Shown: positions 52,435 to 60,909 of the stretch, piece by piece | Layout: every line of letters begins with the position of its first letter | How positions within the stretch are numbered: the first letter of the stretch is position 1 | From: Variovorax paradoxus | GTDB lineage: Bacteria > Pseudomonadota > Gammaproteobacteria > Burkholderiales > Burkholderiaceae_C | Assembly: GCF_009755665.1 (NCBI RefSeq) | Contig: NZ_CP046622.1 | Location: forward strand, 2,294,001-2,358,000 | Reading direction: 5' to 3' | Length of the DNA stretch: 64,000 nt | Position numbers and translations under genes: made by a program | The notes under the pieces: model-generated | What the model saw: the letters and a program-made list of their open reading frames with translations, nothing else | Told to the model about the DNA's origin: nothing | Database searches by the model: none

Positions 52435-54468
52435 ATGACGATTGAAAACCTTGCCTTGCGCACGCAATGTGCCAACGCGATTCGAGCGCTGGCCATGGAC
52501 GCCGTGCAAGCCGCCAACTCGGGCCACCCAGGCATGCCGATGGGCATGGCCGACATTGCCGAGGCGCTGTGGCGCCACCGGCTGCGGCACGACCCGACCG
52601 ACCCGCGCTGGATGAACCGCGACCGCTTTGTTGTTTCCAACGGCCATGGTTCGATGCTGCTCTATGCACTGCTGCACCTGAGCGGCTATGCACTGCCGAT
52701 GGATGAGCTGCGGCGCTTTCGGCAATTGCATTCGCGCACGCCGGGGCATCCGGAGTTTGGCCTGACGCCCGGTGTGGAAACAACCACCGGGCCGCTGGGG
52801 CAGGGCATCAGCAACGCGGTGGGCATGGCCTTGGCCGAGAAGCTGCTGGCTGAAGAATTCAACCGGCCCGGGCATGAGGTGATCGACCACCGCACCTATG
52901 TGTTTCTGGGTGACGGCTGCCTGATGGAAGGCATCAGCCACGAAGCGTGCTCGCTTGCCGGCACGTGGCGGCTCAGCAAGCTGGTGGCCTTTTACGACGA
53001 CAACGGCATCTCGATCGACGGCGAGGTCGGCGGCTGGTTCAGCGACGACACGCCGGGCCGCTTCGAGGCCTATGGCTGGACGGTGCTGCGCGATGTCGAC
53101 GGCCACGATGCAGCGGCGCTCGATGCGGCCATTGCAGCGGCCACCGCGGCGGACCGGCCAGTGCTGGTGTGCTGCAAGACGCGCATCGGCCAGGGCTCGC
53201 CAAACCGCGCCGGCACGGCCAAGGCGCATGGCGAAGCATTGGGCGACGCCGAGATTGCGCTGACGCGAGAAGCGCTCGGCTGGAGCGCCGCGCCCTTCGA
53301 GGTGCCGCCTTCGGTTGCCCAGGCCTGGTCGGCGCGCGAGAAGGGCGCCGCATTGCACCAGGCGTGGCAAGAGCGCTTTGCGGCCTATGCGCATGAGCAC
53401 CCGGTGCTTGCGCGCGAGCTGCTGCGTCGCCACCGCACCGATGCGCCGCTCACCGCGCAGGTCGAAGATGCTTTGGCTTCGGCCGCGGCCGGTGCGGAGC
53501 AGCGCAAGGCGTCCATCGCCACGCGCAAGGCCTCGCAGCAGGTGCTCGACGAGGTCGGCCCCGCCATGCCGGAGCTGATCGGCGGCTCGGCCGACCTGAC
53601 GGGATCGAACCTCACGGACTGGAAGGGCCACCGCGCGCTCAAGGGCACGGGCACAGGCAATCACGTGCACTACGGCGTGCGCGAGTTCGGCATGGCGGCC
53701 ATCATGAACGGGCTTGCGCTGCACGGCGGCTTTCGTCCGTTCGGCGGCACGTTCTTGACCTTCTCCGACTACGCGCGCAACGGCGTGCGCATGTCGGCGC
53801 TGATGAAGCTGCCGGTCGTCTATGTCTTCACGCACGACTCCATCGGCCTCGGCGAAGACGGCCCAACGCACCAGCCGGTGGAGCATGCATCGAGCCTGCG
53901 CCTGATTCCCGATGTCGATGTGTGGCGGCCTGCCGATGCGACTGAAACCGCGGTGGCCTGGCGGGAGGCGCTGCGCCGCATGGACGGCCCGAGCTGCCTG
54001 CTGCTCACGCGGCAGGCGCTCCCGCATGCGGGTGAAGACGGTGCACGCATCGAAGCGATTGCGCGCGGCGCCTATGTGCTGCGGCGCCCGCAGTCGGAAT
54101 GCGTGGCCTTGCTGGCAAGCGGCTCCGAGGTCGGCGTTGCGTTGGCCGCCGCGGCCTTGCTGGCAAAGGAGGGCATCGAAGCCCGCGTGGTTTCCGTGCC
54201 GTGCATGGACGTGTTCGAGCGCCAGGACGCCGCGTGGCGCCATGCGGTCATTCCGCGCCATTTGCCGCGCCTGGCGGTGGAGGCCGGCAGCACCGGCCTG
54301 TGGTGGAAGTTCGTCGGCGAATACGGCGACGTGGTCGGGCTCGACCGCTTCGGCGAATCAGCCCCGGCCGGCGAACTGTTCGAGCTGTTCGGCCTGACCG
54401 CGGAGGTGGTGGCCGAGCGTGCGCGCCGCCTGCTGGCCGCCGAGGCGCTGCAGGACGGCGGCCGCTGA
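52435..54468 (+). CDS. cbbT: Transketolase (CbbT)
   Basis: A 677-residue thiamine-diphosphate transketolase: [52 protein letters not shown] for ThDP/metal binding, [17 protein letters not shown] and the C-terminal domain with [11 protein letters not shown]. It exchanges two-carbon units in the regenerative part of the Calvin cycle. Follows cbbP by 52 bases in the same orientation. Confidence 0.95.
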   Translation: MTIENLALRTQCANAIRALAMDAVQAANSGHPGMPMGMADIAEALWRHRLRHDPTDPRWMNRDRFVVSNGHGSMLLYALLHLSGYALPMDELRRFRQLHSRTPGHPEFGLTPGVETTTGPLGQGISNAVGMALAEKLLAEEFNRPGHEVIDHRTYVFLGDGCLMEGISHEACSLAGTWRLSKLVAFYDDNGISIDGEVGGWFSDDTPGRFEAYGWTVLRDVDGHDAAALDAAIAAATAADRPVLVCCKTRIGQGSPNRAGTAKAHGEALGDAEIALTREALGWSAAPFEVPPSVAQAWSAREKGAALHQAWQERFAAYAHEHPVLARELLRRHRTDAPLTAQVEDALASAAAGAEQRKASIATRKASQQVLDEVGPAMPELIGGSADLTGSNLTDWKGHRALKGTGTGNHVHYGVREFGMAAIMNGLALHGGFRPFGGTFLTFSDYARNGVRMSALMKLPVVYVFTHDSIGLGEDGPTHQPVEHASSLRLIPDVDVWRPADATETAVAWREALRRMDGPSCLLLTRQALPHAGEDGARIEAIARGAYVLRRPQSECVALLASGSEVGVALAAAALLAKEGIEARVVSVPCMDVFERQDAAWRHAVIPRHLPRLAVEAGSTGLWWKFVGEYGDVVGLDRFGESAPAGELFELFGLTAEVVAERARRLLAAEALQDGGR

Positions 54469-54508
54469 CCTCATCCATTTGCATTTCCCACATCCACAGG
54501 AGCTTTCC

Positions 54509-55522
54509 ATGGCCATGATTTCGCTGCGTCAGTTGCTCGACCACGCGGCCGAGCACCAGTACGGCGTGCCGGCGTTCAACGTCAACAACCTGGAGCAGAT
54601 CCAGGCCATCATGCAGGCGGCGAAAAAGACCGACAGCCCTGTGATCCTGCAGGCCTCGGCCGGTGCGCGCAAATACGCGGGCGAGCCTTTCCTGCGCAAG
54701 ATGGTCGAGGCGGCGGTGGAGATGTACCCGGAGATCCCGATCGTGATGCACCAGGACCATGGCGCCAGCCCCTCGATGTGCATGCAGGCCATTCGCTCGG
54801 GCTTTACCAGCGTGATGATGGACGGCTCGCTGATGGAAGACGCCAAGACCCCTGCGAGCTACGACTACAACGTGGGCGTGACACGCCGCGTGGTTGAAAT
54901 GGCGCATGCGGTCGGCGTCTCGGTGGAGGGCGAACTGGGCTGCCTGGGGTCGCTGGAGTCGGGCATGGCGGGAGAGGAAGACGGCAGCGGCGCCGAAGGC
55001 GTGCTCTCGCACGACCAATTGCTGACCGATCCGCAGCAGGCGGCCGACTTCGTCTCGCGCACCGGGGTGGATGCATTGGCCATTGCCATCGGCACCTCGC
55101 ACGGCGCCTACAAGTTCAGCCGCAAGCCGACCGGCGACATTCTTGCAATCGACCGCATCAAGGACATTCACGCGCGCATTCCGAAGACGCACCTGGTGAT
55201 GCACGGCTCTTCGTCGGTGCCGCAAGAATGGCTGGCCGTGATCCGCGACTACGGCGGTGAGATCAAGGAAACCTACGGCGTGCCGGTGGAAGAAATTCAG
55301 GAAGGCATTCGGCACGGGGTGCGCAAGGTCAACATCGACACCGACATTCGGCTGGCCATGACGGGCGCCATGCGCCGGGCCATGGGCAGCGACCGCAGCG
55401 AGTTCGATCCGCGCAAGTTCCTGAAGGAGGCGACCGCGGCCGCGCGCGACCTGTGCATCGACCGGTTCCAGGCCTTCGGTGCCGCCGGCATGGCGGGCAG
55501 GATCAAGCCGGCGGCGCTGTAG
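54509..55522 (+). CDS. cbbA: Class II fructose-bisphosphate aldolase (CbbA)
   Basis: A 337-residue class II aldolase, Zn-dependent: [29 protein letters not shown] with metal His, [27 protein letters not shown], and the C-terminal [16 protein letters not shown]. It joins triose phosphates, or erythrose-4-phosphate and DHAP, in the Calvin cycle. The last gene of the operon; it converges on the tannase-like gene with nine bases between stop codons. Confidence 0.95.
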   Translation: MAMISLRQLLDHAAEHQYGVPAFNVNNLEQIQAIMQAAKKTDSPVILQASAGARKYAGEPFLRKMVEAAVEMYPEIPIVMHQDHGASPSMCMQAIRSGFTSVMMDGSLMEDAKTPASYDYNVGVTRRVVEMAHAVGVSVEGELGCLGSLESGMAGEEDGSGAEGVLSHDQLLTDPQQAADFVSRTGVDALAIAIGTSHGAYKFSRKPTGDILAIDRIKDIHARIPKTHLVMHGSSSVPQEWLAVIRDYGGEIKETYGVPVEEIQEGIRHGVRKVNIDTDIRLAMTGAMRRAMGSDRSEFDPRKFLKEATAAARDLCIDRFQAFGAAGMAGRIKPAAL

Positions 55523-55531
55523 CGTTGCTGC

Positions 55532-57304
55532 CTATTGGCAGGCGAAGCTCGAGGCCGATTCGAGCGGGCCGCCCAGGTAGACCGCGGTCTTCGGATAGGG
55601 GCACAGCGGCCGCGTGCGGGTGGGCGACCAGTCGGCGGGCAGCTCGGCATTGACCACGTTGGCGCCAGCGCCGCGGGCCCTGGCAATCACCGTGGCCGGA
55701 GCCTTGCCCTGTTCGACCCACGCCACCAGCGGCGTCAGCATGTCGAACTGGTCGGTGGCGGGGCCGCCGCCGCAATGGTTCATGCCGGGCACGGGAAAGA
55801 AGCGCGCAAAGCCCGATGCATCGCCGCCATTGGCCGTGCGCAGCTGCTCGTACCAGCGGGTGGTGTCGTCCGACGAGAACACCGCATCGCTGGTGCCGTG
55901 GTAGACCATGAGCTTGCTGCCGCGATCGCGAAGCGCCGACAGGTTGGCGGGGTCGGGCGGCGTCATGAACGACATTGCCGATTCGGTGTAGACCGCGTTG
56001 CTCGCGAAGATGGTCGGGGCGTCGGCGTCCATGCTGAACCCGAGCGCGAAATCGATACCGAAGGGGCGGCTTGGCGCCAGCGGCGGCGTGCTGAACACGA
56101 AGCCGACCGCGGCGGTGTCGAGGTTCTGCGAATTGGAGAACTCCCATTGGCGCCAGTCGGCCCCCTTGATGCCGGCGTCGAACGGAAAGCTGCTGTAGAG
56201 CGCGGTGCCCGCGCTGTTTCGCGCGCCGGCAAAGATGTTGCCGAGCACGTTCTTCTGGGTGGCCGTGAGGCAACTGCCGGTGCGGGCGCCGCCGCAGGTG
56301 GGCACGTCCCTGGCAAGGTCGAAGGCCTGCTTGCACGCCTGCACATCCGCAACGATGCCGTCGGCCGCGCCGTCGAGTGCATCGCAGCGCGCAAGCACCG
56401 CGTCAGCCACCGTGCTCATTTCCGCGGGTGTAAAGGCGGTTTGCAGGTCCGGCTTGCCGGCCGGTGTGTTGGCGGTGGTAACCCGGGCGTATTGCTGCAC
56501 GCCGTAAAGCTGGGCCACCGCGGCCTTCGGCAGGTTGAAGCCGGGGTTGCCGGCCAGGATGCCGTCGTACTGGCCGGCGAACCTTGCCGCGGCCACCATC
56601 GCGTGGCGGCCGCCGTTCGAGCAGCCGCCGAAGTAGGAGCGATCGGGCTCGCGGCCGTAGGCCTTGGCAATGAGGTTCTTGGCCATGGGCGTGAGTTGCG
56701 CAACGGCGTTGTAGCCGTAGTCCAGCCGCGCCTGCGGATCGATGCCGAAGGTCGGAATCTGCGCGCCCGAGTGCCCCGCGTCGGAACTGATGACCGCGAA
56801 CCCCATGTGCAGCGCGGTGGTGGTCGGCGCACCGCCGCCCACGCTGCCGGTGGCCCGCGCCACGTTGCCGTCGAGGCCGCCGTTGGCCTGGTAGAAGAAC
56901 CGGCCGTTCCAGTTGACGGGCAGGCGCATCTCGAAGCCGATGGCGTAGGTCTTGCCGTCGACGCTGCTGGTGCGCTGGTTCATCTGGCCCTGCACAAGGC
57001 AGTGCTCGGGCGCGGGCGTGCTCGCGCCGGCCACGGTGAGCGCGCCGGCGGCCACGGAGCTCACGCTGGTGTACACGGTGCTGCCGAACGCCGCCTTGCC
57101 GGCGAGATCGGTGCACGACTGCAGCGTGCCCGGGCGCGCTTCCGATGGCGTGGAGCCGCCGGGGGGGGGCCGGCGGAACGAACGGGAAGCCACCCCGCCG
57201 CCCCCGCCGCCCCCGCCACCACCCCCGCCGCAGGCCGCCAGCAGGGATGCCGCGGCAAAAGCCGCCCATGCAGGGCGGAACGAAGAGAACACGGATTGAA
57301 CCAT
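55532..57304 (-). CDS. Tannase/feruloyl esterase-like lipoprotein with a poly-glycine linker
   Basis: A 590-residue exported protein of the tannase/feruloyl esterase family. The signal ends at a lipobox (AAASLLAAC), directly followed by about twelve glycines. The nucleophile motif is FGGCSNGGRHAM (C-S-x-G-G), and the Asp/His residues lie in MVYHGTSDAVFSS and VPGMNHCGGGPATDQF. It would hydrolyse aromatic esters at the cell surface or in the periplasm. A nine-cytosine run on the coding strand (57161-57169) and neighbouring CCGCCG repeats encode the linker and the odd RSFRRPPPGGS stretch; slippage there would shift the frame. Start ATG 57304. No partner gene is directly coupled. Confidence 0.82.
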   Translation of the reverse strand: MVQSVFSSFRPAWAAFAAASLLAACGGGGGGGGGGGGVASRSFRRPPPGGSTPSEARPGTLQSCTDLAGKAAFGSTVYTSVSSVAAGALTVAGASTPAPEHCLVQGQMNQRTSSVDGKTYAIGFEMRLPVNWNGRFFYQANGGLDGNVARATGSVGGGAPTTTALHMGFAVISSDAGHSGAQIPTFGIDPQARLDYGYNAVAQLTPMAKNLIAKAYGREPDRSYFGGCSNGGRHAMVAAARFAGQYDGILAGNPGFNLPKAAVAQLYGVQQYARVTTANTPAGKPDLQTAFTPAEMSTVADAVLARCDALDGAADGIVADVQACKQAFDLARDVPTCGGARTGSCLTATQKNVLGNIFAGARNSAGTALYSSFPFDAGIKGADWRQWEFSNSQNLDTAAVGFVFSTPPLAPSRPFGIDFALGFSMDADAPTIFASNAVYTESAMSFMTPPDPANLSALRDRGSKLMVYHGTSDAVFSSDDTTRWYEQLRTANGGDASGFARFFPVPGMNHCGGGPATDQFDMLTPLVAWVEQGKAPATVIARARGAGANVVNAELPADWSPTRTRPLCPYPKTAVYLGGPLESASSFACQ

Positions 57305-57482
57305 CGCTGTCTCCTTTCAGCCGGGGCGGCCCGGCTCATCAATAAAGTTATTTCACGTAATCAATATAGTTTTGATCCATAACTAAAAAATAGGGCAAAC
57401 CCTTGCGGCGGAACCGGTCATGGCAGACTTCAGGACATTTCCTGAACTTCTTGGCGGCGTTTGCCGCGGCGAAAGAACCCCG

Positions 57483-58232
57483 ATGCTTGAACTCCTGACG
57501 GATCCCCAGGTCTGGATTGCCTTTGCGACCTTGACTGCGCTCGAGCTGGTGCTGGGCATCGACAACATCATCTTCATCTCCATCCTGGTCGACAAACTGC
57601 CGCCCGAAAAGCGCGAGTTCGCGAGGCGGGTGGGGCTGTTCATGGCCATGTTCATGCGCATCGGGCTGCTGCTGGTGCTTGCCTGGATCGTGGGCCTGGT
57701 CAACCCGCTTTTCTCGGTGCTCGGCAAGGGCATCTCGGGGCGCGACCTGATCCTGATCCTGGGCGGGCTGTTCCTGATCTGGAAGAGCACGAGCGAGGTT
57801 CACCAGTCGCTCGAAGGCGGCCACGAGCAGAAGTCCAACGCGGTGAAGGCCACCTTCGCGGCGGTCATCCTGCAGATCATGATCATCGACCTGGTGTTCT
57901 CGCTGGACTCCATCATTACCGCGGTGGGCATGGTGGACGACGTGCGGGTGATGATCGCCGCGGTCATCGTGTCGGTGCTGCTCATGATGCTGTTCGCCAG
58001 CCCCATTGGCCGCTTCGTGTCCAACCACCCCACCATCAAGATGCTGGCGCTGGCCTTCCTGGTGGTGGTGGGCGTGGTGCTCGTCGCCGAAGGTTTCGGG
58101 CACCACGTGCCCAAGGGCTACGTGTACTTTGCAATGGCTTTCTCGCTGGCCGTGGAAATGCTCAACATCAGGCTGCGCAAGAAAGCGGCCAAGGCGGTGG
58201 AACTGCGTCCGCCCCACATACCGGGCGACTGA
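57483..58232 (+). CDS. TerC-family integral membrane protein
   Basis: A 249-residue polytopic protein with about seven hydrophobic helices. The conserved acidic motifs are LELVLGIDNIIFISI and IMIIDLVFSLDSIITAVGM. TerC/YgdQ-type proteins are linked to metal (manganese) homeostasis and metalation of exported proteins. Start ATG 57483 is preferred over a frame beginning near 57420 because MLELLTDPQVW is the usual N-terminus. The gene ends directly against the dodecin stop on the other strand, with no intervening base. Confidence 0.88.
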   Translation: MLELLTDPQVWIAFATLTALELVLGIDNIIFISILVDKLPPEKREFARRVGLFMAMFMRIGLLLVLAWIVGLVNPLFSVLGKGISGRDLILILGGLFLIWKSTSEVHQSLEGGHEQKSNAVKATFAAVILQIMIIDLVFSLDSIITAVGMVDDVRVMIAAVIVSVLLMMLFASPIGRFVSNHPTIKMLALAFLVVVGVVLVAEGFGHHVPKGYVYFAMAFSLAVEMLNIRLRKKAAKAVELRPPHIPGD

Positions 58233-58439
58233 CTACTCCAGCGTGAAGCCGATCTTCACCGTGACCTGCCAGTGCGCGATCTTGCCGTCCACGACGTGGC
58301 CGCGCGTTTCGGTCACGGTGAACCACTGGATATTGCGCACCGTCTCGTGTGCCTTGGCGATGGCGGTTTGCACCGCTTCTTCGATGCTGACGGGGGACGA
58401 GCCGGTGAGCTCCAGCGACTTGTAGACGTGATTCGACAT
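58233..58439 (-). CDS. Dodecin (flavin-binding small protein)
   Basis: A 68-residue protein of the dodecin family: [22 protein letters not shown], then the flavin-stacking Trp in [13 protein letters not shown] and a C-terminal strand [19 protein letters not shown]. Dodecins form hollow dodecamers that bind flavins or CoA and buffer free flavin. Convergent with terC. Confidence 0.93.
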   Translation of the reverse strand: MSNHVYKSLELTGSSPVSIEEAVQTAIAKAHETVRNIQWFTVTETRGHVVDGKIAHWQVTVKIGFTLE

Positions 58440-58546
58440 GTCTGTGCTCCTTGTAATGGTGGAAACATCGTAGTCATCGCCGGCTGCAAGGGCAAACGCA
58501 GGAGTTGTTGTTCCGGCATGCGCGAATCGTCGCTGGAGGCGCGGGC

Positions 58547-59521
58547 CTAGTCCGCGTAAACGCCCGCCGCCTTGATGATCGGCGTCCACTTGGCGATTTC
58601 ATCCGCCACGAACTTCCTGTGGCCTTCGGGTTCGATGCGCCCGTCGGTGGCCACCACCGCGCCAAGGGCTTCTTCGCGCTTGATGAAGTCGGCATCGCGC
58701 AATGCGGCCTTCATGGCCTCATTGAGCTTTTTCAGCACCGGTGCCGGCGTGCCCTTGGGGGCATACAGGCCGTGCCAGATGGTGACCTGGAAGTTCTTCA
58801 GGCCCGACTCGTCCAGCGTGGGCAGGTCTTTCAGCAGCGGCGTCGCCAGCCGCTTGGGCGAGGTGACTGCGTAGGCCTTGACCTTCTTCGCCTCGATCTG
58901 CGGCGAGGTGTTGGTGGTCTGGTCGCACAACAGATCGATCTGCCCGCCGATCAAATCCGTAATGGCCGGCGCGGTGCCCTTGTAGGGCACTGGCGTCATG
59001 TCGGTCCTGGTGGCGCTCTGGTAGAGCAGGCCGCACAGGTGCGAAGCAGAGCCCACGCCGGCATTGCCGATGTTGATCTTGCCCTTGTTGGCTGCAATCC
59101 AGACGGTCAGTTCCTTGTAGTTGCCGGCCTCGATGGCGGGTTTGGAGATGAGCGTCATCGGCACGTCGTTGACGATGCCGAGGTACTCGAAATCGCTCTC
59201 GACCTTGAACGGCAGGTTGCGCACCAGCGTCGGCACGGTGGCCATTGCAATGTGGTTCAGCAGCAGGGTGTAGCCGTCGGGCTTGGCGCGCGCCACCTTG
59301 GCCGCGCCGATGGAACTGCCGGCGCCGGGCACGTTGTCGATGATCACGCTCACACCGCCCAGGGGCTTGCGCAGCGCTTCGGCCAGGTCACGCGCCACGC
59401 GGTCGGTCGGGCCACCGGCCGCAAAGGGCACGACGATGGTCACCGGCTTTCCCGCTGGAAAGTCTTGCGCATGCGCGCCCATGGCCAAGGTCAGCGCCGC
59501 AAAGGCGAACAGTTTTTTCAT
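58547..59521 (-). CDS. Bug-family tripartite tricarboxylate-type binding protein
   Basis: A 324-residue exported protein with a signal peptide ([16 protein letters not shown]) and the Bug segments [53 protein letters not shown] and [13 protein letters not shown]. It binds a small ligand in the periplasm. Position before the secreted hydrolase and the large esterase suggests uptake of an aromatic acid released by those enzymes; no TctA/B membrane genes are nearby. GGAGAC-type ribosome-binding site upstream of ATG 59521. Confidence 0.87.
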   Translation of the reverse strand: MKKLFAFAALTLAMGAHAQDFPAGKPVTIVVPFAAGGPTDRVARDLAEALRKPLGGVSVIIDNVPGAGSSIGAAKVARAKPDGYTLLLNHIAMATVPTLVRNLPFKVESDFEYLGIVNDVPMTLISKPAIEAGNYKELTVWIAANKGKINIGNAGVGSASHLCGLLYQSATRTDMTPVPYKGTAPAITDLIGGQIDLLCDQTTNTSPQIEAKKVKAYAVTSPKRLATPLLKDLPTLDESGLKNFQVTIWHGLYAPKGTPAPVLKKLNEAMKAALRDADFIKREEALGAVVATDGRIEPEGHRKFVADEIAKWTPIIKAAGVYAD

Positions 59522-59550
59522 GGAAGTCTCCGTCAAGTAAAAAATGGAAA

Positions 59551-60909
59551 TCAGGGGGCTCGCACCGGTACGCGGCTCTCAAGCGTGGGCGGCTGCCAAT
59601 CGGGGGTGATGTGGCAGCCGTTCTTGCCGTCCGTGTCGTAGCGCTGGGCCAGCGATGCGCAGCGCTGCGCAAGGCTTTGCGGCGTGGGCTTTTCGCCCTT
59701 GTCGATCCAGTCGAGCAGGGCGGTGAAGAGCGCGGGGTATTCCGAATCGCTCAGGTAGCTGTGCTCGCGCTCCGCGCTGAAGCTCTGCACCAGCTGGCCG
59801 CCGGTGCCGGCCGTGTCGCGGATGCGGCGGTAGGCGCTTTCGAGTTCGACGAAAGCGGTCGGATCGTCGATGGCATGCAGCGCCAGCGTGGGCAGCGCGG
59901 TGCGCCCGGTCGGCTGGCTGTCGACCGCCAGGGCGCCCTTGGCCTGCGGATCGGCGGCGTAGCGCAGCACGCCGGCATTGAGCGCCGCATCATCGGCCGA
60001 GCCCTGGTAAACCACGCCGATGTTGCCGAACGGATTGCGGCCGGCCAGGCGCTTTTGCACCAGGTCCTGGAACAGCCAAGTGGCCCAGTTCAGGTGGCCG
60101 AGCAGCGAGCGCTCTTCGATCTTCACCACCGAGAGAATGGTCTTGAGCCGTGCGGCCTGCTCCGGCGTGCGCTGCGCGGCGGGCATGCCGACGCCGGTGC
60201 ATTCCTTGACGCGCGCGGCCAGCTCGGCGCGAGTGAGTCTCGAATCGGCCGGCAGGCCCATCCACAGCGGGTACTGCGGCTCGTCGGCGCGCGGATGGTT
60301 GCGGCACACGTATTGGTACACCACGCGCAGGTCGAGCCGGAAGTCATAGGCGCTGTTGCCGCCGCCAAGCACGCCGCTGGTGAGCAGAAGGCCGTCGTAG
60401 GGCGACTTTGCACCGTCCGCAGGCGCGTACAGCTCGGCCGCTTTTGCCGCCACGCCCGCGCCGTAGCTCTGCCCATGCAGCAGCGTGCGCTGCGGCTGTC
60501 CGAACTGGCGCACGAAGATCTGGCGCAGCCGCTCGATGTCTTCCGCCGCCATCGTCACGCCGTAGCCGCCGCGGCGGTAGGTGGAGCCAGCCCACGCGTA
60601 ACCGGCTTTCACGGTGATCGCCCAGCGCTTCAGGTCTTCCTGGCTGCGCTCCAGCTTGGGCGGCCCTGTCTCCGGCCCGCCGTGCGCATGCATCACGAGC
60701 ACGCCGCGGTTCCAGTCTTTCGGAATGGCGATCCAGTAGAAAGCTCCGCTGCCGTCTTCGCCGATGTAGCAGCGTGTGGCCTCAGGCACGGGCGCGGGGC
60801 AACTTGCCGGTGTGGGTGCCAATTTGGCTGCAGAAGCCGCATGCGCCGAAAGCGGCAGCGCGGTGCCCAGCAGCGCGAACGCGGCCAGCGTCGAAAGTTG
60901 TTTTTTCAA
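59551..60909 (-). CDS. Exported alpha/beta-hydrolase, likely esterase or peptidase
   Basis: A 452-residue protein with a signal peptide (STLAAFALLGTALPLSAHAA). The nucleophile elbow is LLHGQSYGAGVAAKAA (G-x-S-x-G), the acid is probably in LALHAIDDPTAFVE and the His in AEREHSYLSDSEY. There is an extended oxyanion region (VMHAHGGPETGPP). The substrate is unknown; it is coupled to the tannase-like lipoprotein upstream (ATG overlaps its TGA), so a joint role in breaking down aromatic or plant-derived esters is likely. Confidence 0.78.
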   Translation of the reverse strand: MKKQLSTLAAFALLGTALPLSAHAASAAKLAPTPASCPAPVPEATRCYIGEDGSGAFYWIAIPKDWNRGVLVMHAHGGPETGPPKLERSQEDLKRWAITVKAGYAWAGSTYRRGGYGVTMAAEDIERLRQIFVRQFGQPQRTLLHGQSYGAGVAAKAAELYAPADGAKSPYDGLLLTSGVLGGGNSAYDFRLDLRVVYQYVCRNHPRADEPQYPLWMGLPADSRLTRAELAARVKECTGVGMPAAQRTPEQAARLKTILSVVKIEERSLLGHLNWATWLFQDLVQKRLAGRNPFGNIGVVYQGSADDAALNAGVLRYAADPQAKGALAVDSQPTGRTALPTLALHAIDDPTAFVELESAYRRIRDTAGTGGQLVQSFSAEREHSYLSDSEYPALFTALLDWIDKGEKPTPQSLAQRCASLAQRYDTDGKNGCHITPDWQPPTLESRVPVRAP

